Source of the DNA: Solirubrobacter taibaiensis
GTDB taxonomy: Bacteria; Actinomycetota; Thermoleophilia; Solirubrobacterales; Solirubrobacteraceae
Direction: 5' to 3'
NCBI GenBank assembly: GCA_027587225.1
Contig: JAPDDQ010000044.1
Coordinates: 1-64,000 of the forward strand
DNA length: 64,000 bases
A program made the translations under genes and the position numbers. Position 1 is the stretch's first letter, and each line of letters begins with the position of its first letter. Below the pieces are notes generated by a model. That model was given only the letters and a program-made list of their open reading frames with translations, did no database searches and was not told the DNA's origin. This document shows, piece after piece, positions 9,041 through 16,883 of the stretch.

Positions 9041-10480
9041 ATGGCCTTGACGGTTGGCCAGCTCACGCCAGGGAGTGGACTCGCGGTCGACGCGGACGCC
9101 CTGCTGCGGCGCGCGGAGCGAGCGGTGAAGCGTGCCCGGAAGTCCGGCACGCCCGTCCTGCTCGGCTTCACCACGCGCGTGGATGCCGGCGTCGACCCCA
9201 GCGCCGTCGTCTTCGCCTCCCGTGCGGCCGGCGAGGACTGGTTCTGCTTCGAGCAGCCGGACCGCGGCGGGTCCGCTCTAGCTGCGTTGGGCGTGGTGAC
9301 GCGGCTGACGGCGTCCGGCCCGTCGCGTTTCAAGCAGGTCTCGGCGGCGTGGCGCGAGTTGGCGGCGTCCGCGGTCTGCGACGTTGCCGACGGTCCTCCG
9401 GGGGCTGGTTTGGTGGCGGTCGGCGGCTTCGCGTTCGCCCCGGACGGCGGCAAGTCACCCCACTGGGACGGCTTCTCCGCTGCGGATCTCGTCGTGCCCG
9501 AGGTCTCCTTGGCGCGCGCCGGCGACGACGTGCGTCTCACGCTCGCCGTGTTCGCCGCGCCGGACGACGTCCCGTCGGAGCTCGCCGCACGGCTCTCCGC
9601 TCGGGCCGCGGGGTTGCGCCTCGATCCGCTGCCGATGCTCGACCCAGCGCCCGTCGGGCGCTTCCGCGTCGACTCCGTCGCCCCGCCCGAGCACTATGAA
9701 GCCGCCGTGGTGCGCGCCGTCGAACGCATCCGCGCCGGCGCCTTCGAGAAGATCGTGTTGGCCCGCGAAGTCACGGTCTCCGCGCCCACGCCGCACGACG
9801 CCGCAGCCGTCTTCGGCGTCCTGCGGTCGGGCTTTGACTCCTGTTACGTCTTCTGTGCCGGCCGCGGCGACGCGGCCTTCGTCGCTGCCTCGCCCGAGCT
9901 GCTCGTCCGCCGCGACGGCGCCCGCGCCCAGACCGTGGCGTTGGCCGGCTCCACCCGGCGCTCCGCCGACCCCGCCGTCGACGACCACCTCGGCGAGCAG
10001 CTCATGCGCTCCACCAAGGACCGCGAGGAGCAGGAGATCGTCGTCCGCCGGATCTCTCGCGCCCTCCGTCCCCACGCCGTCTGGGTCGCCGCCCCCGACG
10101 AGCCCACCGTCATCCGCGTAGCGAACATCCAGCACCTCGCCACCCCGATCCGTGCGCAGCTCGCGCATCCGCTGAGCGCCATCGAACTTGCAGCGCTGCT
10201 CCATCCCACCCCCGCCGTGGGTGGCGAACCACACGCCGCCGCCGTCCCCTTGATCCCGGCCTTCGAGGGCCTGGACCGCGGCTGGTACGCCGGCGCTATC
10301 GGCTGGACCGACGCCAACGACGACGGTGAGTTCTGCGTCGCCCTCCGCTGCGCCCTCCTCCGCGGCACCGAAGCCCGCCTCTACGCGGGCGTCGGCGTCG
10401 TCCGCGACTCGGACCCCGCGTCCGAACTCGCCGAGACCGAGATCAAGCTCGGCGCGCTCCTCCCGATCCTCGCCGGCTGA
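9041..10480 (+). CDS. menF: Isochorismate synthase (menaquinone pathway)
   Basis: The protein has 479 residues from ATG 9041. The C-terminal half is a chorismate-binding domain: FEKIVLARE near residue 235, ALAGSTRRSADP, EIVVRRISRAL, HPTPAVGGEP, and GWYAGAIGWTD near the end. It converts chorismate to isochorismate, the first committed step to menaquinone; menD, menH, menC, menA, menB and menE all follow within 11 kb. The men context argues against a siderophore or salicylate role for the same enzyme family. It starts 13 bases after the SWIM gene and may be co-transcribed with it, although the cassette and the men genes have no obvious shared function. Confidence 0.9.
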   Translation: MALTVGQLTPGSGLAVDADALLRRAERAVKRARKSGTPVLLGFTTRVDAGVDPSAVVFASRAAGEDWFCFEQPDRGGSALAALGVVTRLTASGPSRFKQVSAAWRELAASAVCDVADGPPGAGLVAVGGFAFAPDGGKSPHWDGFSAADLVVPEVSLARAGDDVRLTLAVFAAPDDVPSELAARLSARAAGLRLDPLPMLDPAPVGRFRVDSVAPPEHYEAAVVRAVERIRAGAFEKIVLAREVTVSAPTPHDAAAVFGVLRSGFDSCYVFCAGRGDAAFVAASPELLVRRDGARAQTVALAGSTRRSADPAVDDHLGEQLMRSTKDREEQEIVVRRISRALRPHAVWVAAPDEPTVIRVANIQHLATPIRAQLAHPLSAIELAALLHPTPAVGGEPHAAAVPLIPAFEGLDRGWYAGAIGWTDANDDGEFCVALRCALLRGTEARLYAGVGVVRDSDPASELAETEIKLGALLPILAG

Positions 10481-10493
10481 CACTCTCGTCAGC
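10476..10493 (+). terminator. Possible short terminator hairpin at the menF stop
   Basis: GCTGAC (10476-10481) and GTCAGC (10488-10493) form a perfect 6-bp stem with a 6-base loop that overlaps the menF stop codon. No T-run follows, so intrinsic termination is only a possibility. The rest of the gap up to 10600 shows nothing else I can name. Confidence 0.25.
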
Positions 10494-10600
10494 GGTCTGA
10501 CAATGCCCCGGATTCTGGGGGCGAACTTTTCCGCGTCAGACCTAGACGGATGGTGCTTCCGTCTGCAGAACTCTCCGCGAACACTGAAGGTCCGCAGAAC

Positions 10601-12886
10601 ATGCGGCTACCTCCGATGTCGCTTATCGCCTTCTCCGCCGCCACCCGAACGCAGGTGTGCGTCCTGTTCAAGCTCGCTGTGATCGCAATTGTCTTTGCGA
10701 CGCCGGCACACGCCGGCACCTACACAGTGCGAGCTTGTTGGGCTCCGAACGGGCCGGGGGATTGGCATGCATGGGGCCCTTCTCTCCCACGTTTCAGCGA
10801 CGTAGGAAGCAATTGCGCCAATCCGCTTTCGCAGGGAATATCTCAGACGTTCGAGGCTCAACCGGGAAGATGGAATCAGGGCACCGCGGTTGGCTTCGCC
10901 TACCGGGCGCCCGACGGGACGGTGATCGACCGGATAGACGCGCTCACCTTCTGGGGTTCTGGTGTCGCGGTCTTCGGCGGCCGCGATCCGTGGCGTCCCG
11001 GGCTCCTCGACGTGACAACCGGGCGAATGCTCGTCCCGAATCCAGAACGTCGCGCCGACGACCTGTGGATAGCCAATCGCCGATGGTCGGTGTTTTCCGC
11101 TCCTTCACTAGGCGCGAAGCACGTGGCATTCGCAATCTTCTGCTCGCTCAGCTTCTGCGAGTTTCCTCCCTCTGGCGGCGAGGTACCGACCTTCACAGTC
11201 AATGCGGCGCGCGACATCGTCGTAACGCTCAGGGATGATCAGCCGCCCGCGCTCATCACGATCGCGGTGCCCCCTGCCGGTTGGCAACGTCAGGGTTCCT
11301 TCCCAGCCGAGTTCGCGGCAAGCGACGCAGTGGGCATCCGTGAAATGGAGATCTTGGCGGGGACGAAACGCATTGGTTACTGGAATCCGAAGTGCTACGA
11401 ATCGGCCACGAACACCGCCTCAAGTCCCTGTCCGTCCACGGCGACGGTTCGTGGTGTGGCTGATGTCGCGGACTTGGCTGATGGCACAAACGACATCGTC
11501 GTGCGCACCGTCGACGTTGCCGGAAACGTGTCCGAACGACGCGAGCGCCTCCTCGTGGATCACATCGCTCCGCAACCGCCGCAAGGGCTGAGAGCCGACG
11601 CGGCGGCGGGATGGTCCGCCAAGAATGGGTTCAGCGTCTCGTGGACGAATCCGCCGATGAGCGGAACGGCACCAATCGCCGCCGTGCGATACGAACTGTG
11701 TCCGAGCGCGAATCTCCCCTACGACGACACGGGTTGCGTCATCGGGTGGCGAGAGGGAAGCAATATCGCGAGACTCGACGACATCGAGGTCCCGAGAAAC
11801 GGCTCCTGGCGGTTGCGACTGGCCTTGAGAGATGCAGCCGGGAACTTCGACGCGGGGCACCTCGCGTCGCTCGACGTGCCACTTCGCCTCGATACGCAGG
11901 CGCCGGAAATCAGCCTGCTTGCGCTCGATCCGCGCGATCCGACGCGGCTAAGCGTTGCGGTGTCGGACGCCCTCTCCGGGCTGGCAGGCGTCGAACTTGC
12001 GGTTCGACGTCAAGGCGACCGGACGTGGCAAGTGCTCGGCACGGAAACTCGTCACGGGCTCGTGAGTGCCACGATCGACGACAGTGCGCTGACTGCGGGC
12101 GAATACGTGATTCGTGCGCGCGCGACTGACGTGGCAGGCAACGCGGCCGAAACGGAGACGCTCGGGACCGGCGAGCGGATGCTGCTTCGCCTGCCGCTGC
12201 GTGCGGCGACTCAGGTCCAGGTTGGAGAGGAGCAACGCGTGCGCGTAAAGGGTTCCCGCGGGAAGCGGCCGACCTACCGCAAGATCCTCGTCGATCGACC
12301 GAAATTGGCATATGGCGAATCGATCGAGCTCAAGGGCCGGACAGCCGACGGAGCCGGAAATCCCAACGTCGACGCTCTCGTGGAAGTCCTGGAGCGCGTC
12401 GATCTTCCTGGCATGGAGTGGCGTCAGATCTCGTCCGTTCGGTCGAATCGCTCGGGAGCCTTCGTGTTCCGCGCACTCCCCGGGCCGGCCCGCTTCCTCC
12501 GCTTCCGCTACCGGGGGACTCCGACGTCTCAGCCGAGCTTCACTGAAGTGGAATTACAGGTAAGGGCCGCCGTCTCCCTCAGCGTCGATCGACGGCGCGT
12601 GCGCAACGGCCAAGCGGTGCGCTTCCATGGTCGGCTGCTCGGCGGCCCAGTTCCCGCTGCGGGGAAACTGCTGGCGATTCAGGCCCTGACGTCGCGTGGC
12701 TGGCGAACCTTTGCGACCCCGCGTGCTGCCGCCGGCAACGGTCGTTGGGAACACAAGTATCGGTTCACGGGGACGCCATACGACGCGACCTACAAGTTCC
12801 GCGTCGTGGTGCCTCGCGAGTCGGCCTATCCGTACGGCAAAGGCGCGTCACAGACGATCAGTGTGCGCGTTCGGGGAGGCTCGTGA
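10601..12886 (+). CDS. Exported multi-domain Ig-like/beta-sandwich protein
   Basis: ATG 10601 is chosen because GAAGG (10586-10590) sits 10 bases upstream and because it leads directly into a signal peptide: a basic start, a hydrophobic stretch around VLFKLAVIAIVFA, and a likely cleavage after PAHA. An in-frame ATG at 10616 is the alternative. About 760 residues follow, with repeated 'ADATD-xAGN' style Ig-like segments (VRTVDVAGN, LALRDAAGN, ARATDVAGN) and a C-terminal pair of beta-sandwich modules. Such proteins are common in Solirubrobacterales and are usually uncharacterised. Base composition is visibly less GC-rich than the flanking men genes. It overlaps the next gene (GTGA). The function is unknown; a cell-surface or secreted role is inferred. 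Confidence 0.75.
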   Translation: MRLPPMSLIAFSAATRTQVCVLFKLAVIAIVFATPAHAGTYTVRACWAPNGPGDWHAWGPSLPRFSDVGSNCANPLSQGISQTFEAQPGRWNQGTAVGFAYRAPDGTVIDRIDALTFWGSGVAVFGGRDPWRPGLLDVTTGRMLVPNPERRADDLWIANRRWSVFSAPSLGAKHVAFAIFCSLSFCEFPPSGGEVPTFTVNAARDIVVTLRDDQPPALITIAVPPAGWQRQGSFPAEFAASDAVGIREMEILAGTKRIGYWNPKCYESATNTASSPCPSTATVRGVADVADLADGTNDIVVRTVDVAGNVSERRERLLVDHIAPQPPQGLRADAAAGWSAKNGFSVSWTNPPMSGTAPIAAVRYELCPSANLPYDDTGCVIGWREGSNIARLDDIEVPRNGSWRLRLALRDAAGNFDAGHLASLDVPLRLDTQAPEISLLALDPRDPTRLSVAVSDALSGLAGVELAVRRQGDRTWQVLGTETRHGLVSATIDDSALTAGEYVIRARATDVAGNAAETETLGTGERMLLRLPLRAATQVQVGEEQRVRVKGSRGKRPTYRKILVDRPKLAYGESIELKGRTADGAGNPNVDALVEVLERVDLPGMEWRQISSVRSNRSGAFVFRALPGPARFLRFRYRGTPTSQPSFTEVELQVRAAVSLSVDRRRVRNGQAVRFHGRLLGGPVPAAGKLLAIQALTSRGWRTFATPRAAAGNGRWEHKYRFTGTPYDATYKFRVVVPRESAYPYGKGASQTISVRVRGGS

Positions 12887-13542
12887 GCGAACGTCGCATT
12901 ACCATCGGCCGCGCCGTGCTGCACGCCTTGAGGACTCGTTTGTCGTACGCGAACGTCATCGCGACGCTCGCACTATTCATCGCCTTGGGAGGCACCGGAT
13001 ATGCGGCCCTGACCCTGCCGCGCGACAGCGTTGGATCACGTGAGCTCCGCAAAGACTCCGTCAAGGAGTCGGAACTGGCGCGAAACTCGGTGACGAGCGA
13101 AGCCGTGCGTGACGGGGCCCTCGGAATGCGCGACCTGAGTCGCGATGCCCAGGCATCCTTGAAAGGGAACGATGGCTCTACTGGCGCCACCGGTCCGGCT
13201 GGGCCGACGGGACCTGCGGGGCCGCGGGGTCTAACGGGGACGCCCGGTGCGTCCGCAGTCACCGAGAGAGCCGTCATCGATAGCTCTGGCGGGCGCGTGA
13301 GCGGCACGGCCACGGGGGCCTCGCTCGTGGTCGATGGTGAGTACAACGTCACGTTCGGACGCACCCTCGACGGCTGCACGGTTGTTGCCACGCTTGCCCG
13401 CGTTCCCGGCACGCTGGTCACCGAACCGCCTGCAGGGCGGATCACCGTCGCACCGGTCGGGAATGTCGTGCGGGTCCGCACTTACGACGCCGCAGGCGTC
13501 ATGAGCATGAGCGGGTTCCACCTGATCGTGGTCTGCAGCTAA
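12883..13542 (+). CDS. Collagen-like exported/membrane-anchored protein
   Basis: The GTG start at 12883 overlaps the upstream stop (GTGA); the product has 219 residues. A hydrophobic N-terminal segment with SYANVIATLALFIALGG is a hallmark of a large surface-protein family in Thermoleophilia. It is followed by 'LPRDSVGSRELRKDSVKESEL' type repeats of Ser-Val/Ala-Val units and a short collagen-like Gly-X-Y stretch (GATGPAGPTGPAGPRGL) near residues 105-125. A beta-rich ~90-residue C-terminal domain containing two Cys completes it. Coupling to the Ig-like gene suggests the two exported proteins work together. The function is unknown. The stop overlaps the convergent gene at 13539 by 4 bases. Confidence 0.75.
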   Translation: MSERRITIGRAVLHALRTRLSYANVIATLALFIALGGTGYAALTLPRDSVGSRELRKDSVKESELARNSVTSEAVRDGALGMRDLSRDAQASLKGNDGSTGATGPAGPTGPAGPRGLTGTPGASAVTERAVIDSSGGRVSGTATGASLVVDGEYNVTFGRTLDGCTVVATLARVPGTLVTEPPAGRITVAPVGNVVRVRTYDAAGVMSMSGFHLIVVCS

Positions 13543-13877
13543 CCGCCGAGGCGGCGCTTCCAGCGCCGCCCGGAGCGCTTGAGGTTCGTTTCCATCGCCC
13601 CGAGCTTGCCGCGGTGCTCGGGCAACAACGAGGCTTCGGCAAAGTCGATGTTGAGGGTGACTTGCCGGAGGGTTATGCGGGCGACCTCGGGGGCGTCGAC
13701 GAAGACGCGGCCGGAGTCGGTCTTGACGACGATGCCGTCGAAGATGTGTTCGCGGGCGTTGTCCTGGACGCGGTGGACCACGCCCAGCTTCACGCCGTCG
13801 GCAGTCACGACCGGGACGCCGCGGGGCAGCGCCTGGTAGCCGATCTGGTGGTCTTCGTCGTCGCTGGCGGCGCTCAC
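13539..13877 (-). CDS. PRC-barrel-like small protein
   Basis: The protein has 112 residues from a GTG start at 13877. The central part (ALPRGVPVVTADGVKLGVV, then IFDGIVVKTDSGRVFV) has the alternating beta pattern and 'dGxklGxV' turn of PRC-barrel/DUF2171-type domains. The C-terminal tail is strongly basic (KRSGRRWKRRL). It lies 10 bases after the gene at 13888-14163, which itself follows menD by 5 bases, so the three are probably one transcript. A specific role is not known; I assign only the fold-level resemblance. Confidence 0.6.
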   Translation of the reverse strand: MSAASDDEDHQIGYQALPRGVPVVTADGVKLGVVHRVQDNAREHIFDGIVVKTDSGRVFVDAPEVARITLRQVTLNIDFAEASLLPEHRGKLGAMETNLKRSGRRWKRRLGG

Positions 13878-13887
13878 AGAGCCAAAG

Positions 13888-14163
13888 TTAGCGGCCGGCG
13901 CGGCGCCAGACCTCGATGACTTCGCGGACGCTGGCCGTGCGGTAGGAGATGCGTGAGTCCAGGGGACGCACCTTCAGCTCGAAGCGGTTGGACTCGAGCT
14001 GCTCCATCTCCAGCACCAGGGCGTGGAAGCGGCGGCCGCGCTTGTCGATCTCGACGATGTCTCCCGCAGCGATGCCCTTGGAGGTCGTGCGCCGCGTCGA
14101 GGGTGCGGATGGCTCGACCGTGAGCAGGGAAACCTGGCGGATATCGACGTCTGACACGCCCAC
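13888..14163 (-). CDS. Small hypothetical beta-rich protein downstream of menD
   Basis: The GTG at 14163 (a second GTG lies at 14157) gives 91 residues. The same frame is open further upstream, but that part lies inside menD. The mid-section IAAGDIVEIDKRGRRFHALVLE looks like a small SH3/KOW-like barrel strand pair, and the C-terminus is amphipathic helix (SVREVIEVWRRAGR). I do not recognise a family. Spacing of 5 bases after menD and 10 bases before the PRC-like gene supports co-transcription. The overlapping alternative frame 13874-14326 looks like low-complexity Arg/Pro shadow sequence and was rejected. Confidence 0.5.
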   Translation of the reverse strand: MGVSDVDIRQVSLLTVEPSAPSTRRTTSKGIAAGDIVEIDKRGRRFHALVLEMEQLESNRFELKVRPLDSRISYRTASVREVIEVWRRAGR

Positions 14164-14168
14164 GAACG

Positions 14169-15893
14169 CTACGTCGTGGAGCGGACGGACTCCCACACGC
14201 GGCGGTGCAACTCCACGTTCTCGGCCCGGTCGGTGCGGACGCGGATGATGGTCGACCGCTCGGCGGCGACAGCGCGGTCCAGGGCGCCGCGGAACGACTC
14301 GACATCCGCCGCGCGCTCCCAACCAAGGCCGTACAGCGCGGCGGCGTGCGAGAAGTCCAGGCCGTGCGGCGTCGCGATGTGGTCGACGTACGCGGCGCCC
14401 TGCCCGGCAGCGGGCAGGAACTCGAAGATCCCGCCGCCGTCGTTGTCGATCAGCACGATCACGAGCTTCAGTCCCAGGCGCGTAGCGGCCAGCAGCCCAC
14501 CCACGTCATGCGCCAACGCGACGTCGCCGATCAGCAGCACGACCGGTCCTCGGGCCACGGCGGCCACGCCGAACGCCGTCGACACCGTCCCGTCGATCCC
14601 GTTCGCACCCCGGTTGGAGAGCACGCGGAACGACGCGGGCCGCGCCGGGAAGAAGGTCTCGACGTCGCGGACGGGCATCGACGAAGCCACGATCATCGTC
14701 GCTTCGTCCGGGAGCCGCGAACCGAGCTCGGCGGCGATCCGCGGCTCGTTCAACTCCGGCCCCATGGCCGAGGCGATCGCGCCGGCGGCGGCGCGATCCG
14801 CCGCGTGCCAGCGCTCGAGCCACGACCGTTCGCGGCGCTTGCGCAGCCGGGAGGTGAGCTCTTCGAAGGTTGCGCGGGGATTGGCGGCGATGATCGTGCC
14901 GACCGAGCCGTCCGGGTCCTGCCATGCGGATTCGGCATCGAACACGACCTGCGGCGCCGGCGACGCCGCGAGCCAGGCGCGCAGCGGCTTGGACGTCGGC
15001 AGGTCGCCGACGCGCACGACAAGGTCGGGAGCCACGGACGAGGCGAACTCCGGGGAACGCAGCAACGCGTCGTAGTGGGCCACGGCGGCCGGTCCGCGGC
15101 GCGCGCCCGACAACGGGTCGGCCAACAACGGCACGCCCGCCTTGTCGCAGAAAGCGGCGAGCGCCGCGCCGAGTCGCGGGTCGCGCTCGCTGCGCCCGGC
15201 GACCACCACCGGCCGCGATGCGCTTCCCGCTTGCCGCACGAGGTCGCCGAACAGGTCGACGTCGGGCACGCGCGGAACCGGGGGTCGGCTGAGCCACGGC
15301 CGGCCGCCCTCGCGCCCGCCGACGACTTCCACGTCCGGAACCCCGGCCTCGTCGTCCGGCACGAGCGGCTCCCGGAACGCGAAGTTGAGGTGCACGGGAC
15401 CGGGCCGCCCGTCCACGGCGGTCCAGAACGCCCGGCACGCGAGCTGCCGCAGCCACCGGACCCGCGCCGGCGACGCCGGGAACTCGTCGACCTCGAAGAA
15501 CCACTTGGCGGCGCGCCCGTACAGCCCGAGCTGGTCGATCGTCTGCCCGGCTCCGATAGCGCGCAGCTCGGGCGGACGGTCGGCGGTCAACACCAGGAGC
15601 GGCACGCGCGCCTCGAACGCCTCGTGCACGGCGGGTGCGTAGTTGGCCGCCGCCGTCCCCGACGTACAGACCAGTGCGGGCGGGATCCCCGTCGCCTTGG
15701 CCAGTCCGAGCCCGAAGAACGAACCGGACCGCTCGTCGATGTGCGAGGTCGAGCGCAAGCGGGAATCCCACGCGAACGTCAGCGCCAACGGGGTCGAACG
15801 CGACCCGGGCGAGGTGCAGGCATCGCGCAGGCCGCAGCGGACGAGCTCGTCCACGAAGGCGCGCAGGCAGAGGTAAGTGTCAGTTCCGGGCAT
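14169..15893 (-). CDS. menD: MenD, SEPHCHC synthase (ThDP-dependent)
   Basis: ATG at 15893 gives 574 residues beginning MPGTDTYLCLRAFVDELVR; a GTG at 15905 would add four residues. MenD catalyses 2-oxoglutarate addition to isochorismate. Signatures include TSPGSRSTPLAL, IDERSGSFFGLGLAK, CTSGTAAANYAPAV, LTADRPPELR and TIDQLGLYG, and near the C-terminus the ThDP-binding stretch GDVALAHDVGGLL to IDNDGGGIF. It is transcribed divergently from menH with only 14 bases between start codons, so its promoter must lie in menH coding sequence or in that tiny gap. Two small genes follow it on the same strand. Confidence 0.95.
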   Translation of the reverse strand: MPGTDTYLCLRAFVDELVRCGLRDACTSPGSRSTPLALTFAWDSRLRSTSHIDERSGSFFGLGLAKATGIPPALVCTSGTAAANYAPAVHEAFEARVPLLVLTADRPPELRAIGAGQTIDQLGLYGRAAKWFFEVDEFPASPARVRWLRQLACRAFWTAVDGRPGPVHLNFAFREPLVPDDEAGVPDVEVVGGREGGRPWLSRPPVPRVPDVDLFGDLVRQAGSASRPVVVAGRSERDPRLGAALAAFCDKAGVPLLADPLSGARRGPAAVAHYDALLRSPEFASSVAPDLVVRVGDLPTSKPLRAWLAASPAPQVVFDAESAWQDPDGSVGTIIAANPRATFEELTSRLRKRRERSWLERWHAADRAAAGAIASAMGPELNEPRIAAELGSRLPDEATMIVASSMPVRDVETFFPARPASFRVLSNRGANGIDGTVSTAFGVAAVARGPVVLLIGDVALAHDVGGLLAATRLGLKLVIVLIDNDGGGIFEFLPAAGQGAAYVDHIATPHGLDFSHAAALYGLGWERAADVESFRGALDRAVAAERSTIIRVRTDRAENVELHRRVWESVRSTT

Positions 15894-15907
15894 GATGAGG
15901 CGCACAC

Positions 15908-16648
15908 ATGCTGCCGCCGCTGATCCTGCTCCACGGCTTCACGCAGACCCGCCAATCCTGGCGGCGAACGGCAACGGCGCTGGGCTCACGCTATCGCGCC
16001 ATCACCCCGGACCTCCCCGGCCACGGCCAGGCGGCACTCCGAACGCCGAGCTTCGACGCGACAACGGCCTACCTGCGCGCCCTTGCGCCGCAAGAGCCGT
16101 TCACCCTCGTCGGCTACAGCATGGGCGGCCGGATCGCGCTCCACGCGGCCTTCACGCTGAAGCTCGATCGCCTCATCCTGATCGGCGCGAGCCCCGGCCT
16201 TCAGGACCCGAAGGAGCGCGAGCAGCGCAAGCAGGCGGACGAGACACTCGCGAACAAGATCGAGGCCATCGGCGTGGAAGCGTTCGCACGCGAGTGGGGG
16301 AGGCTGCCGCTGTTCACCGGCCAGCCCGAGAACGTGAGGGCCGCCGCCTACGCCGACCGCCTGCGCAACACGCCGCACGGTCTCGCCGAAGCGCTACGCG
16401 GGTTCGGGACCGGCCAGATGGAGCCCTTGTGGGATCGCCTGCCGGAGCTGACGATCCCGGTGACGCTGATCACCGGCGAACGCGACGAGAAGTTCCGCGC
16501 GCTCGCCGAGCAGATGGCCGAGCGGCTACCGAACGCGCAGCAGGTGACGATCCCGGACACGGGCCACGCGCCGCAACTCGAGGACCCCGAAGGCGTCGCT
16601 CGAGCCATTCACCATTCGGGGTCGCCCTCTTCGTCGGCCTCCGCGTAG
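15908..16648 (+). CDS. menH: MenH-like alpha/beta hydrolase, SHCHC synthase
   Basis: The protein has 246 residues from ATG 15908. The alpha/beta-hydrolase features are LLHGFTQTRQSW (oxyanion region), DLPGHGQA, the nucleophile elbow GYSMGGR (Ser ~76), and a late His in DTGHAPQLEDP. In menaquinone synthesis MenH eliminates pyruvate from SEPHCHC. Identification rests on the fold plus placement directly opposite menD. The last 40 bases overlap the convergent small acidic gene at 16609, and the C-terminal Ser-rich tail (SGSPSSSASA) is encoded in that overlap. Confidence 0.85.
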   Translation: MLPPLILLHGFTQTRQSWRRTATALGSRYRAITPDLPGHGQAALRTPSFDATTAYLRALAPQEPFTLVGYSMGGRIALHAAFTLKLDRLILIGASPGLQDPKEREQRKQADETLANKIEAIGVEAFAREWGRLPLFTGQPENVRAAAYADRLRNTPHGLAEALRGFGTGQMEPLWDRLPELTIPVTLITGERDEKFRALAEQMAERLPNAQQVTIPDTGHAPQLEDPEGVARAIHHSGSPSSSASA

Positions 16649-16863
16649 TCGTCGCCGTCGAAATCCTCTTCGAGCAACTCGTCGAACGCGGCGCTGTCGC
16701 GCATGATCGGGTCGGTCGAGTGCTGATCGCCGTGCTCGGCGTGGTTGATGAGATCGGCTTCGGCGAGCTCAAAGCCTTCGCTTTCGCCCTCGCCGGCTTC
16801 GATCAGGGGTGCGAGCGCGGGGTCGACTGGATCGCCCGGCGACTCAGGCCATTCAGGTGCCAT
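16609..16863 (-). CDS. Small acidic hypothetical protein
   Basis: The protein has 84 residues from ATG 16863, very rich in Asp/Glu: DELLEEDFDGDDYAEADEEGD close to the C-terminus, and a more conserved-looking core FELAEADLINHAEHGDQHS. It begins 20 bases after the menC stop on the same strand, so it is probably the last gene of menB-menA-menC. No known domain or membrane segment is visible. The 3' end overlaps menH antisense by 40 bases. The case for coding rests on position and non-random composition; the function is unknown. Confidence 0.5.
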   Translation of the reverse strand: MAPEWPESPGDPVDPALAPLIEAGEGESEGFELAEADLINHAEHGDQHSTDPIMRDSAAFDELLEEDFDGDDYAEADEEGDPEW

Positions 16864-16883
16864 GGCCGAACCCTACCGGGAGC

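Noticed and set aside
13874..14326. Alternative 150-codon minus-strand frame overlapping the small gene after menD
   Set aside because: Mostly Arg/Pro/Ser low complexity and largely inside menD; the 13888-14163 frame has better-looking protein sequence.
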